The notes below the pieces were generated by a model that made no database searches, was not told the origin of the DNA, and was given only the letters and a program-made list of their open reading frames with translations. The translations under genes were made by a program, and so were the position numbers. From an uncultured Bifidobacterium sp. (GTDB lineage: Bacteria > Actinomycetota > Actinomycetes > Actinomycetales > Bifidobacteriaceae), in contig CALNAE010000074.1 in assembly GCA_937874315.1 (NCBI GenBank), positions 1-20,453 of the forward strand: 20,453 nt of DNA, read 5' to 3'. Positions 1 to 7,914 of the stretch are shown one piece after another. Within the stretch, counting starts at the first letter, position 1. Each line of letters opens with the position of its first letter.

Positions 1-2
1 CC

Positions 3-584
3 TCAGTCGTCGATATCGGCCTTGTAGAAATTGATATAGGAACGGCTTGGCGTCGGGCCACGCTGACCTTGGTAGTGTGATCCGGTGCCTCGTGAGCCGT
101 AGGGGTGCTGAGCCGGGGAACTCAGCTCGAAGAAGCAGATCTGCCCGATTTTCATGCCCGGCCATAATTTCACTGGCAACGTGCTGACATTCGAGAGTTC
201 GAGGGTGATGTAGCCATCGAAGCCGGGGTCGATGAATCCTGCCGTGGAATGAGTGAGGATGCCCAAACGCCCCAACGAGCTTTTCCCCTCCAGGCGCGCC
301 GCGATCGACGAGTCCAAGGTGATGCGTTCCCATGTCGAGCCTAGGGCGAATTCCCCCGGATGCAGAATCCACGGTTCGCCGGGGACCACTTCGAACTGTT
401 CGGTCAACGCGCCCTGGTTCTCGGCCGGATCAACATAGGTGTAGGCATGGTTGTTGAACAGCCGGAAATATCGGTCGAGCCGCACGTCGATGGACGCGGG
501 TTGTACCATCTGCGGGGTCCATGGGTCCAGGGCGATATGTCCTTTGGCTTGGGCGTCGAGAATATCGTGATCGGATAACAGCAT
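3..584 (-). CDS. dcd: dCTP deaminase, probably bifunctional dCTP deaminase/dUTPase (193 aa)
   Basis: Deaminates dCTP in the cytoplasm to feed dTTP synthesis. The block around residues 97-131 (RLEGKSSLGRLG, then HSTAGFIDPGF and ITLELSN) and the C-terminal YQGQRGPTPSRSY are those of the trimeric Dcd/dUTPase fold. Glu129 in ITLELSN corresponds to the catalytic Glu138 of the E. coli enzyme. The HSTAGFIDPGF wording follows the Mycobacterium tuberculosis type, which makes dUMP directly from dCTP, so bifunctionality is inferred. The ATG at 584 was chosen because AAGGAG lies 4 nt upstream. A longer frame to 647 adds 21 residues with no family similarity. The stop is at 3-5, so the gene is complete. 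The gene upstream on this strand is not close, so it has its own promoter within 585-760, which I could not pin down. Confidence 0.95.
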   Translation of the reverse strand: MLLSDHDILDAQAKGHIALDPWTPQMVQPASIDVRLDRYFRLFNNHAYTYVDPAENQGALTEQFEVVPGEPWILHPGEFALGSTWERITLDSSIAARLEGKSSLGRLGILTHSTAGFIDPGFDGYITLELSNVSTLPVKLWPGMKIGQICFFELSSPAQHPYGSRGTGSHYQGQRGPTPSRSYINFYKADIDD

Positions 585-785
585 GATGCTCCTTGGACTT
601 ATCGGCCTGATGCAGGGTTGCACCGGGCATACGATGCGTACCGGCACCCGGACGTTTCGTACGACTGATACTGGTGGAATCCAATACCGTCGACCATTCT
701 AGTGTCTTTTGCCGCGTCGGGTCGCCGGCAGTCGTGTGTCGATACTCGGTATCCGCTAACCGTTCGTGTCGTCGCGAATCCGCGT

Positions 786-826
786 CGTATGCGAACTGCG
801 TGTGAGCCGCACACGAGCTGCATACG
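786..826. repeat. Interrupted inverted repeat (hairpin)
   Basis: CGTATGC (786-792) pairs with GCATACG (820-826), and inside it CGTGTG (799-804) pairs with CACACG (810-815). The two stems are separated by an asymmetric internal loop. The last base pair abuts the 12-nt tandem repeats. Function unknown; it could be an operator or an RNA structure. Confidence 0.6.
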
Positions 827-892
827 TTCCGTGACCCGTTCCGTGACCTGCTTCGGACTCGTGCCGTGACTCGTGCCGTGCCCTGCTTCGAA
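825..892. repeat. Two adjacent pairs of 11-12-nt tandem repeats
   Basis: CGTTCCGTGACC occurs twice head to tail (825-836, 837-848). After a short linker, CTCGTGCCGTGA (858-869) is followed by a copy lacking its last base (870-880). The linker CCTGCTTCG recurs after the second pair (882-890), so the whole block looks like nested duplications with divergence. Confidence 0.75.
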
Positions 893-925
893 CCGTCGAT
901 CCGGCATGAGTTCTGTGGCCGTGCC

Positions 926-939
926 GAGCCGCGCGGCTC
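926..939. repeat. Perfect 14-bp palindrome
   Basis: GAGCCGCGCGGCTC is its own reverse complement. With no spacer it is more likely a dimeric DNA-binding site than an RNA hairpin, but no cognate regulator can be named. Confidence 0.5.
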
Positions 940-1081
940 CCGGTCAAATTCTCAGAAATTTCTCAGATAACATGCGTCATTCCATCAGTAAGGGGTGCTT
1001 TACTCTTAACTATCAGCAAGAGCTGATCAGGAATCGCAACAGTTCCCGACAATTCAATCCTTTCTTCTTCTCTCCTTTCTT

Positions 1082-1115
1082 CCCCGGCGATCAACCTCGC
1101 CGGGGTTTCTCTTTT
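1082..1115 (+). terminator. Rho-independent terminator without an obvious upstream gene
   Basis: A perfect 9-bp GC-rich stem (CCCCGGCGA at 1082-1090 with TCGCCGGGG at 1097-1105) and a 6-nt loop are followed by TTTCTCTTTT. Read on the other strand the stem is followed by a purine run, so it terminates rightward transcription only. No rightward gene lies within the 580 nt upstream, which suggests a small RNA or a leader attenuator for the gene at 1167. Confidence 0.8.
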
Positions 1116-1166
1116 CTCGGTTGCCGGAATCTGGTAGCCTCAGCTTCAGATCTCGAAGGAGCGCCA

Positions 1167-1907
1167 ATGAGCGAGAGTTTCCATAATCGAAGCGGGCGGC
1201 GGCACCGTGCCCAAACCGGCGGTGAGACCGGTAAGGGGCTGAGCGTCCTGGCCGGTGTATTAGGGCTGGCTTCGCTTGTCGCCGCAGTCGTCATGGTTGT
1301 TCATGCCATCGCACCTCATAAGTGGACGTTGCCGTCGACCTCGGTAATGATGGTTGTGGCTGTTCTTGCGGCGTTGACAGCCATCGTCCTCACGGTCATC
1401 GCACGGCGAAGGGCCAGAAGGTCAGGTGCGCGGAAGCGCCCGGGAACCATGGCCATCCTCACCGTGGTTCTCGCCGTCCTGTGCATGGTTCTGGGATTGT
1501 TGATCGCTCGAATGATTCCTGACGGTATCGTGAAGCCGGCGGTACGCGATGCGGCACCGGTCAGTAGCGCGCAGCAGATGAAGATGGGTGTTGAACAGGT
1601 CGGCGGGGTTTGTGCCGGCGGATGGCATGATGTGGACGCCAGCAGTTATCCGGGGGTGAACGAGATATCGCTGTGCGAGGATAACCGGATGGCATTCGTA
1701 ACGTTCGATACCGCCGCGTCGGCGTCGATGGATCGTGGGTTCGTCAAATCGACGATCGCGCAGCAGTTGCAAAGTCACGCCTCTGATTCGCGCGCCAAGG
1801 GCGACTGGAGGATATTGAACGGCGGCCGCTGGATGGTGGTCGGCACACGTGATCCGATTCTCAAATTACAGAAATTGTGGGGCGGCAGCGTCGAATCGGT
1901 GAGCTGA
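1167..1907 (+). CDS. Membrane protein of unknown function, three predicted helices (246 aa)
   Basis: I do not recognise the family. A basic cytoplasm-like N-terminus (about residues 1-24, rich in Arg, His and Gly) is followed by three hydrophobic segments at about 26-49, 56-78 and 92-116, with an Arg-rich loop (RRRARRSGARKR) between the second and third. The remaining ~130 residues are hydrophilic and, by the positive-inside rule, probably lie outside the membrane. They hold two cysteines (GGVCAGGW and SLCEDN) that could form a disulfide. The ATG at 1167 follows GAAGGAG at a good distance. The frame stays open upstream to 873, but that part crosses a strong terminator and is not credible. The next gene starts within about 20 nt, so the two are probably co-transcribed. 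Confidence 0.75.
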   Translation: MSESFHNRSGRRHRAQTGGETGKGLSVLAGVLGLASLVAAVVMVVHAIAPHKWTLPSTSVMMVVAVLAALTAIVLTVIARRRARRSGARKRPGTMAILTVVLAVLCMVLGLLIARMIPDGIVKPAVRDAAPVSSAQQMKMGVEQVGGVCAGGWHDVDASSYPGVNEISLCEDNRMAFVTFDTAASASMDRGFVKSTIAQQLQSHASDSRAKGDWRILNGGRWMVVGTRDPILKLQKLWGGSVESVS

Positions 1908-1928
1908 TTGGTGACGTATATTGTGAGT

Positions 1929-2681
1929 ATGACTGAAGACCATATTGCTCTTGGACGTGAATCGACCGTCGTGCCGGGTAGATTCGGCGAGCCGCTTGCG
2001 GTAACGCATGCGCGATTCTCGCGTGGAGGCGGGAAGGCCGCCCCCACGCGCCCGCTGTTCCTATGTCTGCACGGATGGGGGTCCAACGAGGAAGATCTTG
2101 CAGGCATGATGCGATACGTGGCGCCATATAACGATTTCGCCTCGTTGCGTGCGCCCTTGGAGTTGCAGGCTCCGGGAACCGGCAATCTCGGACCCATTCC
2201 CGGGGCATACAGCTGGTTCCATGATAGCGTTCCGGTCGGCGCGGATCTGGATCGTGACATGTTCGCGGCGGCTTCGGCCATCGATGCCTGGGTCGCCAAG
2301 CATATCCCGACGCCACGGGACATTGTACCCATCGGATTCTCCCAGGGGGCCGCGCTCGCCGTTCACCTGTTGCGCCTTCACCCTGAACGGTATCGTGCGG
2401 TGATCTCGCTGTCGGGATTCATGGCGCCGGGACAGGTTGAAGGTTGCGCGCCCGCCGACGAGCGTCTAGCCGATTTAGAGATTCCGGTGTTCTACGGATA
2501 TGGCGATCTGGACACGGTGATACCGAAATACGAGGCCTATGCCTTCGCCGCCTGGCTGGAGGAACACACGTGGCTGAAGTCACGGCATTATCGCGGTCTC
2601 GATCATGCCGTGAACATGGAGGAGTTCGGTGACGTTCGGCAGTGGCTGGTGTTGCAGGACATATCCTCCGGAATGCTGTGA
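1929..2681 (+). CDS. Alpha/beta-hydrolase, carboxylesterase/phospholipase family (about 250 aa)
   Basis: A serine hydrolase of the COG0400 (YpfH/esterase) type, probably cytoplasmic, acting on a small acyl ester; the substrate cannot be told. The order is typical: LCLHGWGSNEED near the N-terminus (oxyanion side), nucleophile Ser138 in GFSQG, Asp195 in GDLDTVIP and His226 in LDHAVNM, counted from the ATG at 1929. No signal peptide is seen. The start is uncertain: TTG 1908, GTG 1911 and GTG 1923 are also in frame and no site has a strong Shine-Dalgarno sequence. The first of these would nearly abut the stop of the preceding membrane-protein gene (1907), which suggests translational coupling. 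The 3' end converges on the antiporter gene with a 49-nt gap. Confidence 0.85.
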   Translation: MTEDHIALGRESTVVPGRFGEPLAVTHARFSRGGGKAAPTRPLFLCLHGWGSNEEDLAGMMRYVAPYNDFASLRAPLELQAPGTGNLGPIPGAYSWFHDSVPVGADLDRDMFAAASAIDAWVAKHIPTPRDIVPIGFSQGAALAVHLLRLHPERYRAVISLSGFMAPGQVEGCAPADERLADLEIPVFYGYGDLDTVIPKYEAYAFAAWLEEHTWLKSRHYRGLDHAVNMEEFGDVRQWLVLQDISSGML

Positions 2682-2730
2682 TATCGTGCCTGTGCCTGTG
2701 GTAGCCGTGATCGCGATCCGCTGCGACTCG

Positions 2731-4803
2731 CTACAATCCGCTGTCGGCATCCACCTGCATCACGTAGACGTTGCGCCGCAGCTGACGAGCCTGCGCACGG
2801 GTGATCTCGCTGTTCTCGAGCATGTCCTGGATGATGTTGAGCTCTATGGCGTAGCTCTCGTGCTTGACCTCATCCATCTGGCGCCGGGTGGTGCCGCTGA
2901 CGAGTTTGGGCCGAGAACGCATGGCCGCCTCGGCGCGACGATAATCGAGGATCAACGCGGAGCAATATTCGGTGTTATAGGTGGAGCGTCCCATCTCCTC
3001 GTACAGCCTGTCGATGACGTGTTCGAACGCTTGGGTTTGCACGTCACGGATGTATGAGGAAAGCTCGTTTTCGTTGAGCAGCGGTGCGGTACGCAGGAAT
3101 TTGCCGCTCGCCCGGCGGGTGAGGAGCAGGGCGCGACGTTGCAGTGCGCGGAAACGGCCGCGTATCTGAGAGACGGTTTGTCCCGAGGACGTCGGTTTGG
3201 CGATATGTCTCAACGTGTTCATGATCTGGTCGAGCATGCGTTCGCACGCCTCGATCTGCATCTCCTGCTCGTGCGGATCCATGTCGGTGGCGAGTTTGGT
3301 CGACTCGAGTCGCTGCTTGATATAGTCTTTTTCCCAGTGCAGTGCGTCGATCTGCAGATCTTCCATGGCGTGGGGTTCCATCTGCCCCGACCGCTGCTTG
3401 AGTCTGGTGATGCGCTTCGTGTAGGAATCGATGACGTATAGCACGGCCCTGCGGTTTTCATCCGTTGCCCGGTTCGACAGTTCCTCGACCGTTCTGCGCA
3501 CCAAGGAGATGGTGATGTCGATCAGCTCGGTCGAACGATCGTCCTCCTGATTCGGAGCCAGCAGCGGCAACATGAAATTCGCCAGTAACAACGTCACGAT
3601 GATCGTCCCCGACGCGACGAAGATGAGTTCGTCGCGAAGCGGGAACGAAGCGCCGGAACTGACGAAGTAAGGGATGGTGAACATCAATGACAGGGTGATG
3701 GTCCCCTTTGGTCCACCAAATGTCATAACCGCCGCCGAGCGCCAGCGGCGCGCGGTCATAGGCCGCCTGCGGCCCGTGCGCCGATCCCGGGTGATCGCCA
3801 AAACCGCCGCCATCCAAATGAACCGCAATCCGATGACGATCAGACAGGTCAAAGCGATGATTTCAATAAGCACCGCGTGACTGATGGCGGAGTGCGACCA
3901 GGTCGTCGTCAGGGCCTCAGGTAGCTGCATGCCCAATAATATGAACACCGCGCCGTTGAGACTGAAGGAGAGCACGGACCAGACGCTGCTGGAGACGATA
4001 TTGGTCCGTGAGACGTTGGGCCCGACTCCGGTTCGATCGAATCTGATAACAAGCCCTGCGGCGACCACGGCCAACACGCCTGAAACATGGGCTATTTCAT
4101 CGGCGGTGAGATAAATGAGAAATGGCAGGAACAGCTCCATCAGTATTCTCGTCGTCGTGGTTTCCCAGCCAAAGGAACGCAGCGTCTCAAAGATGATATT
4201 GGCGAGTATGCCGATGATGAGCCCGAAGGCCATGCCACCGATGAAAGAAACCATGAATTCGCCGGCGGCATGTTGCAGCGAGAAGGTACCGGTCACCGCC
4301 GCGAGAATGGAAAATTGGAATCCGACGACGCCGGACGCGTCATTGAACAGCGATTCGCCCTCGAGCACGCTGCGTTGACGCTCCGTTATGGAAGCCTCGT
4401 GCCCTATCGAGGACACCGCGACGGCATCGGTCGGCCCCAGCGCCGCACCGAGGGCGAACGCCGCCGCCAGCGGGATGATGGGCCAGGCGGAATGCAGCAC
4501 CAGCCCGATGCCGACCATCGTCATCAGGGCCAGCCCTATGGCCAGTGACAACGAGACCTTCAGCGTCTTCGCCAGCGCCTGCTTATCGATGGTATGCGCT
4601 TCGAAATATAGCAGAGGCGCGATGAACAGCACCATGAACAGGCCCGGCTCCAACTGCACTGTCGGGAAGAAGGGAAGCAGCGTGACGATCGCGCCGAGTG
4701 CGATTTGGACCAATGGCGTCGAGATCTTTGGAATGAACCGACTGAGAAAGGAAGAGAGCACCACGGCGGCGAGCACCGCCAGAATCAGCGTAAATGCGTC
4801 CAC
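2731..4803 (-). CDS. Sodium/proton antiporter, CPA1 family (690 aa)
   Basis: Integral membrane cation/proton exchanger for pH and sodium homeostasis. About 420 N-terminal residues form a dense array of hydrophobic helices with the CPA1 hallmarks GPTDAVAV (about 123-130) and ESLFNDASG (about 150-158, with the ion-binding Asn-Asp pair). The last ~260 residues are a hydrophilic, mostly helical cytoplasmic domain, as in the larger bacterial members. The GTG at 4803 was chosen because AAGGGAG sits 5-8 nt ahead of it; the GTG at 4809 is in frame but directly abuts the ribosome site. A -10-like TATACT (4852-4847) lies upstream. The gene is divergent from tadA and convergent with the hydrolase. Whether sodium, potassium or another cation is exchanged cannot be read from the sequence. 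Confidence 0.9.
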   Translation of the reverse strand: MDAFTLILAVLAAVVLSSFLSRFIPKISTPLVQIALGAIVTLLPFFPTVQLEPGLFMVLFIAPLLYFEAHTIDKQALAKTLKVSLSLAIGLALMTMVGIGLVLHSAWPIIPLAAAFALGAALGPTDAVAVSSIGHEASITERQRSVLEGESLFNDASGVVGFQFSILAAVTGTFSLQHAAGEFMVSFIGGMAFGLIIGILANIIFETLRSFGWETTTTRILMELFLPFLIYLTADEIAHVSGVLAVVAAGLVIRFDRTGVGPNVSRTNIVSSSVWSVLSFSLNGAVFILLGMQLPEALTTTWSHSAISHAVLIEIIALTCLIVIGLRFIWMAAVLAITRDRRTGRRRPMTARRWRSAAVMTFGGPKGTITLSLMFTIPYFVSSGASFPLRDELIFVASGTIIVTLLLANFMLPLLAPNQEDDRSTELIDITISLVRRTVEELSNRATDENRRAVLYVIDSYTKRITRLKQRSGQMEPHAMEDLQIDALHWEKDYIKQRLESTKLATDMDPHEQEMQIEACERMLDQIMNTLRHIAKPTSSGQTVSQIRGRFRALQRRALLLTRRASGKFLRTAPLLNENELSSYIRDVQTQAFEHVIDRLYEEMGRSTYNTEYCSALILDYRRAEAAMRSRPKLVSGTTRRQMDEVKHESYAIELNIIQDMLENSEITRAQARQLRRNVYVMQVDADSGL

Positions 4804-4824
4804 TGCCACTCCCTTGTTCTAGTT

Positions 4825-4854
4825 TTGTCGCCCGGTCTCGGCTTTCAGTATAAG
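4825..4854 (+). promoter_or_regulatory. Candidate tadA promoter, overlapping a divergent -10
   Basis: TTGTCG (4825-4830), 18 nt, then TATAAG (4849-4854) fits a sigma-70-type promoter reading toward tadA. The same bases read leftward as TATACT (4852-4847), a good -10 for the antiporter gene but without a recognisable -35. The two promoters would compete for polymerase. Confidence 0.4.
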
Positions 4855-4863
4855 GTGGGGGTC

Positions 4864-4899
4864 ATGACGCGAGGCCGGCATAATGCGTCAAGCGCATAA
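4864..4899 (+). CDS. Possible 11-codon leader ORF upstream of tadA
   Basis: ATG at 4864 is preceded by a purine-rich GGTGGGGG ribosome site and encodes MTRGRHNASSA, ending in TAA at 4897-4899, nine nucleotides before the tadA start. tadA itself has no clear Shine-Dalgarno sequence, so translation may be coupled by re-initiation. The peptide shows no run of a single amino acid that would suggest attenuation. A chance ORF is equally possible. Confidence 0.3.
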   Translation: MTRGRHNASSA

Positions 4900-4908
4900 A
4901 CTGGCCAT

Positions 4909-5424
4909 ATGCAATATCGACGATATCTCGATCCGATGCGTGAGGCACTGCAGTTGGCGCGACAGGCGGCCGCTGATGGCGAAGTGCCGGTCGGGGCCGT
5001 GGTAGTGGATGCGGATGGGACGGTCATCGGTCGGGGATATAACCGCAGAGAGCGGTTGGGTGATCCGCTGGCCCATGCCGAAATCGAGGCGTTGCGACAG
5101 GCGGCATCAACACGGGGTGCCGCCCGGCGTGATTCGTCGGGTTGTCGGGTGGCCCACCACTCGGCGTGGAATCTTGCCGACTGCACGCTGGTGGTTACGC
5201 TCGAACCCTGCCCAATGTGTGCGGGGGCGGCAATGCAGTCTCATATCGGTACGATCGTTTTCGGCGCATGGGATGCCAAACTCGGCGCCTGTGGGTCGGT
5301 GTGGGATATTGCGCGGGATCCGCATGTCGGGGACCGGGCCGAGGTGTTCGGTGGCGTGTCGGAACGTGAGTGCGTCGCCGTGCTATCCGCATTCTTCGAG
5401 CGGCGTCGCCAACCGGCTCGGTGA
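4909..5424 (+). CDS. tadA: tRNA-specific adenosine deaminase TadA (171 aa)
   Basis: Converts A34 to inosine in tRNA-Arg(ACG) and so allows reading of CGN codons. It has the zinc-dependent cytidine-deaminase fold: EVPVGAVVV near the N-terminus, His56-Ala-Glu58 (zinc ligand and proton shuttle), and Cys101 and Cys104 in EPCPMCAGA as the other ligands. The spacing from HAE to PCPMC is 45 residues, against about 30 in the E. coli and S. aureus enzymes, because of an insertion near residues 65-85. The ATG at 4909 gives the normal N-terminal helix; an ATG at 4936 would remove part of it. There is no strong ribosome site. A free-standing nucleoside deaminase is the alternative, but the overall pattern is that of TadA. 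Confidence 0.92.
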   Translation: MQYRRYLDPMREALQLARQAAADGEVPVGAVVVDADGTVIGRGYNRRERLGDPLAHAEIEALRQAASTRGAARRDSSGCRVAHHSAWNLADCTLVVTLEPCPMCAGAAMQSHIGTIVFGAWDAKLGACGSVWDIARDPHVGDRAEVFGGVSERECVAVLSAFFERRRQPAR

Positions 5425-5580
5425 CGCATTTATTGCCGCGAATCGAAACGCGCCGCGGGCTGATCAAGAAATGGCCCAGCGCATATCATGTGCTGAAGGC
5501 AGTGCCGCGTTCACGACGACTACGGGGTTGTCGGTGGCGTGGATGGCATCACTTGAACGATGAGGTATTTGGGAGTTGGT

Positions 5581-7872
5581 ATGACATATTGTGAAATTAT
5601 GCACGGCGCCACCGCTGGCGGCCTTGAGCTAACCGGCGTGTATATGGAGAATCGCACGGCGTCCGTTGGATTCGGGCTGGTCTCGGCGGCGCATGGATTG
5701 CCGCATGTCGTCCACTGGGGCAGACCGCTGGCCGATCCGAAGACGGTATTGGACGAATACGACGCGTTGTGCCCTCAACGAGTGTCGGGGGCTCTCGATG
5801 ACACGCCCTGGCCCAGCCTGCTCCCCACGCAGTCCGAGGGGTGGATCGGCGCCACGCGGCTGGTGGTCCGTCGCTCCGGAGCGGAGCTGTTCTGCCATTT
5901 CGATGTCACCGCCGTGAAGGTTGAGGAGAACCCATGCGTCTGCGTCATCGCTGCCCGCGACGCGGAACAGGGCGTCGGCATGCGATTGCTGATTGAACTT
6001 GATCGCAGCGGTCTGGTTCGGCAGCGTGCCAGCATATGCAATATCGGCGACGGTGCGTTGGAGGTGGATAAGGTCGAGCTGGGGTTCGCCTTGCCTGCCC
6101 AGGCCACCGAATTGCTGACCATGACGGGACATCATCTGCGGGAACGTTCCCCGCAACGGCAGCCGTTGACCGTCGGCAGATTCGAGAAACCGTCCCTTAC
6201 CGGGCGTCCGGATTTCGACGCCTCGCTGCTGATGTGCGCCGGCGAACCCGGGTTCGGATTCGAGCATGGCGAGGTGTACGCGGTGCATGTTGGTTGGAGC
6301 GGCAACAGCATGTTGGCCGCCGAACGATTGGCGTATACGCAGGCGGTGATAGGCGGTGGCGAGGTTTTGTTCGGTGGCGAGGTGACGTTGCCGCCTTCAC
6401 CGGATCGTTCCTTGGCCGAGGACGTCGACATCGAACAGATGGAGAACGTAGAGGATGAAGACGGCGTCTATACCTCGCCGTGGGTCTACGGCGCCTATGG
6501 GGATGGCCTGAACGCCGTCGCTGCGCAATTCCACGGCTTCGTGCGTTCCAAACATCCACGGTTGGCGAGTAAGCCGAGGCCGGTACTGCTGAACACATGG
6601 GAGGCGGTGTATTTCCATCATGATTACGACACGTTGGCAGCGCTCGCGGATCGCGCGGCCCGAGAAGGCGTCGAACGCTTCGTGGTCGATGACGGATGGT
6701 TCGGCTCGCGTCGTGATGATCGTTCGGGGCTCGGCGACTGGTGGATCTCACAGGATGTCTGGCCGGACGGGCCCAGGAGCCTGCACGCTCTGGCCGATCA
6801 TGTGCACGGCTTGGGCATGGAATTCGGCCTATGGTTCGAGCCCGAGATGGTGAATCTTGATTCCGAGATGGCCCGCAGGCATCCGGATTGGGTGCTGCGC
6901 CCCACGCCTCTGCGGTTGCCGATGCAGGGACGTTCACAACAGGTCCTGGACTTGACCAATCCACAGGCGTATGACGCCATCTTGACCGCCATGAACTCGT
7001 TGATAGCCCGGTTGGGCATCGACTACATCAAATGGGATCACAACAAGATGGTGACCGAAGCGGTGTCGCCCCGGTCGGGCCGGCCGGCCGTCCACGAACA
7101 GACCAGGGCGGTGTATCGTCTGTTTCGCGCGCTGAAAACCGAGCATCCGGGACTGGAGATCGAAAGTTGCGCTTCCGGCGGCGGTCGCGTCGATCTAGGC
7201 ATTCTTCAGTTGGCTGACCGCATCTGGGTATCCGATTGCGTCGATCCCGTGGAACGCGCCGATATTCAGCGGTACACCTCGCTGTTGGTGCCGCCCGAGA
7301 TGATGGGTGAACATATCGGTGCCAGCCCCGCTCATGCGACGCAACGCGCGACCAGCCAGGAGATGCGCATGGCCTTGGCGTTCTTTGGTCATATGGGCAT
7401 CGAATGGAACCTGCTCAAGGAATCCGATGCCGCCATTGCCATGCTCGGCCGCTGGGTGTCCGCGTATAAGCAGAATCGTGGGGATTTCGCCGGCGGTACC
7501 GCGGTGCATGCCGACAGCGCCGACGCGGCGGTCCGTCTCGATGGCGTCGTCGCCGCGAATGGTCGTCGCGCCGTGTACAGGTTCGTACAGCTGACCAGTT
7601 CTCAGACCTACCCTGCGGCACCAGTGCGTCTACCGGGCCTCGACCCTGCGGCGCGGTACCGGGTGCGTCCGCTTGATGTCAGTCTCGATGCCGCCGCTGA
7701 CGGCATCGTCGCAGGGCAGAGTCCGTTGGGTTGGTGGAGCGCCCGCGGTGTAGTGCTCTCAGGGGTCGCGCTCGAGACCTACGGGATTCGCCCGCCGTGT
7801 CTGCATGTCGCGCAGGCGGTGCTCTTCGAAGCGGTTCGTGTCGGTGATCCAGTAGTTGAGAGGGCCAGCTGA
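5581..7872 (+). CDS. aga: Alpha-galactosidase, glycoside hydrolase family 36 (763 aa)
   Basis: Releases terminal alpha-1,6-galactose from melibiose, raffinose and stachyose. There is no signal peptide, so it acts on sugars already imported. The order is typical of GH36 subgroup I: an N-terminal beta-domain, a central (beta/alpha)8 barrel from about residue 320, and a C-terminal beta-domain. The nucleophile is Asp486 in DYIKWDHNK and the acid/base is Asp552 in WVSDCVD. Their 66-residue spacing equals that of D482/D548 in Lactobacillus acidophilus Mel36A. SCASGGGRVDLG lies between them as expected. The ATG at 5581 follows GGGAG by 5 nt; an in-frame ATG at 5560 has no such site. The gene faces the ROK regulator (67 nt between stops) and lies beside the transporter it would be supplied by. 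Confidence 0.95.
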   Translation: MTYCEIMHGATAGGLELTGVYMENRTASVGFGLVSAAHGLPHVVHWGRPLADPKTVLDEYDALCPQRVSGALDDTPWPSLLPTQSEGWIGATRLVVRRSGAELFCHFDVTAVKVEENPCVCVIAARDAEQGVGMRLLIELDRSGLVRQRASICNIGDGALEVDKVELGFALPAQATELLTMTGHHLRERSPQRQPLTVGRFEKPSLTGRPDFDASLLMCAGEPGFGFEHGEVYAVHVGWSGNSMLAAERLAYTQAVIGGGEVLFGGEVTLPPSPDRSLAEDVDIEQMENVEDEDGVYTSPWVYGAYGDGLNAVAAQFHGFVRSKHPRLASKPRPVLLNTWEAVYFHHDYDTLAALADRAAREGVERFVVDDGWFGSRRDDRSGLGDWWISQDVWPDGPRSLHALADHVHGLGMEFGLWFEPEMVNLDSEMARRHPDWVLRPTPLRLPMQGRSQQVLDLTNPQAYDAILTAMNSLIARLGIDYIKWDHNKMVTEAVSPRSGRPAVHEQTRAVYRLFRALKTEHPGLEIESCASGGGRVDLGILQLADRIWVSDCVDPVERADIQRYTSLLVPPEMMGEHIGASPAHATQRATSQEMRMALAFFGHMGIEWNLLKESDAAIAMLGRWVSAYKQNRGDFAGGTAVHADSADAAVRLDGVVAANGRRAVYRFVQLTSSQTYPAAPVRLPGLDPAARYRVRPLDVSLDAAADGIVAGQSPLGWWSARGVVLSGVALETYGIRPPCLHVAQAVLFEAVRVGDPVVERAS

Positions 7873-7914
7873 CGAGTGGGCTTTCAGCATGAAATGCTTC
7901 GGAGAAAATCGAAG

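Larger units (their letters stand above)
585..1166. other. Gene-free, palindrome- and repeat-rich 582-nt gap
   Basis: No credible coding region is seen on either strand; frames that cross it lack ribosome sites and family similarity. It holds a GATAC/GTATC inverted repeat (741-753), a long interrupted hairpin (786-826), two pairs of 12-nt tandem repeats (825-880), a perfect 14-bp palindrome (926-939), an ATCAGC/GCTGAT inverted repeat (1012-1027) and an intrinsic terminator (1082-1115). The promoter of dcd (leftward) must also lie here. Confidence 0.7.

Noticed and set aside
873..1166. N-terminal extension of the membrane protein to 873
   Set aside because: It would cross a strong intrinsic terminator and tandem repeats, has no ribosome site, and the ATG at 1167 has a good one.
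585..1166. Replication origin, because of clustered repeats and palindromes
   Set aside because: No DnaA-box-like TTATCCACA words, no AT-rich unwinding stretch and no dnaA/dnaN neighbours.
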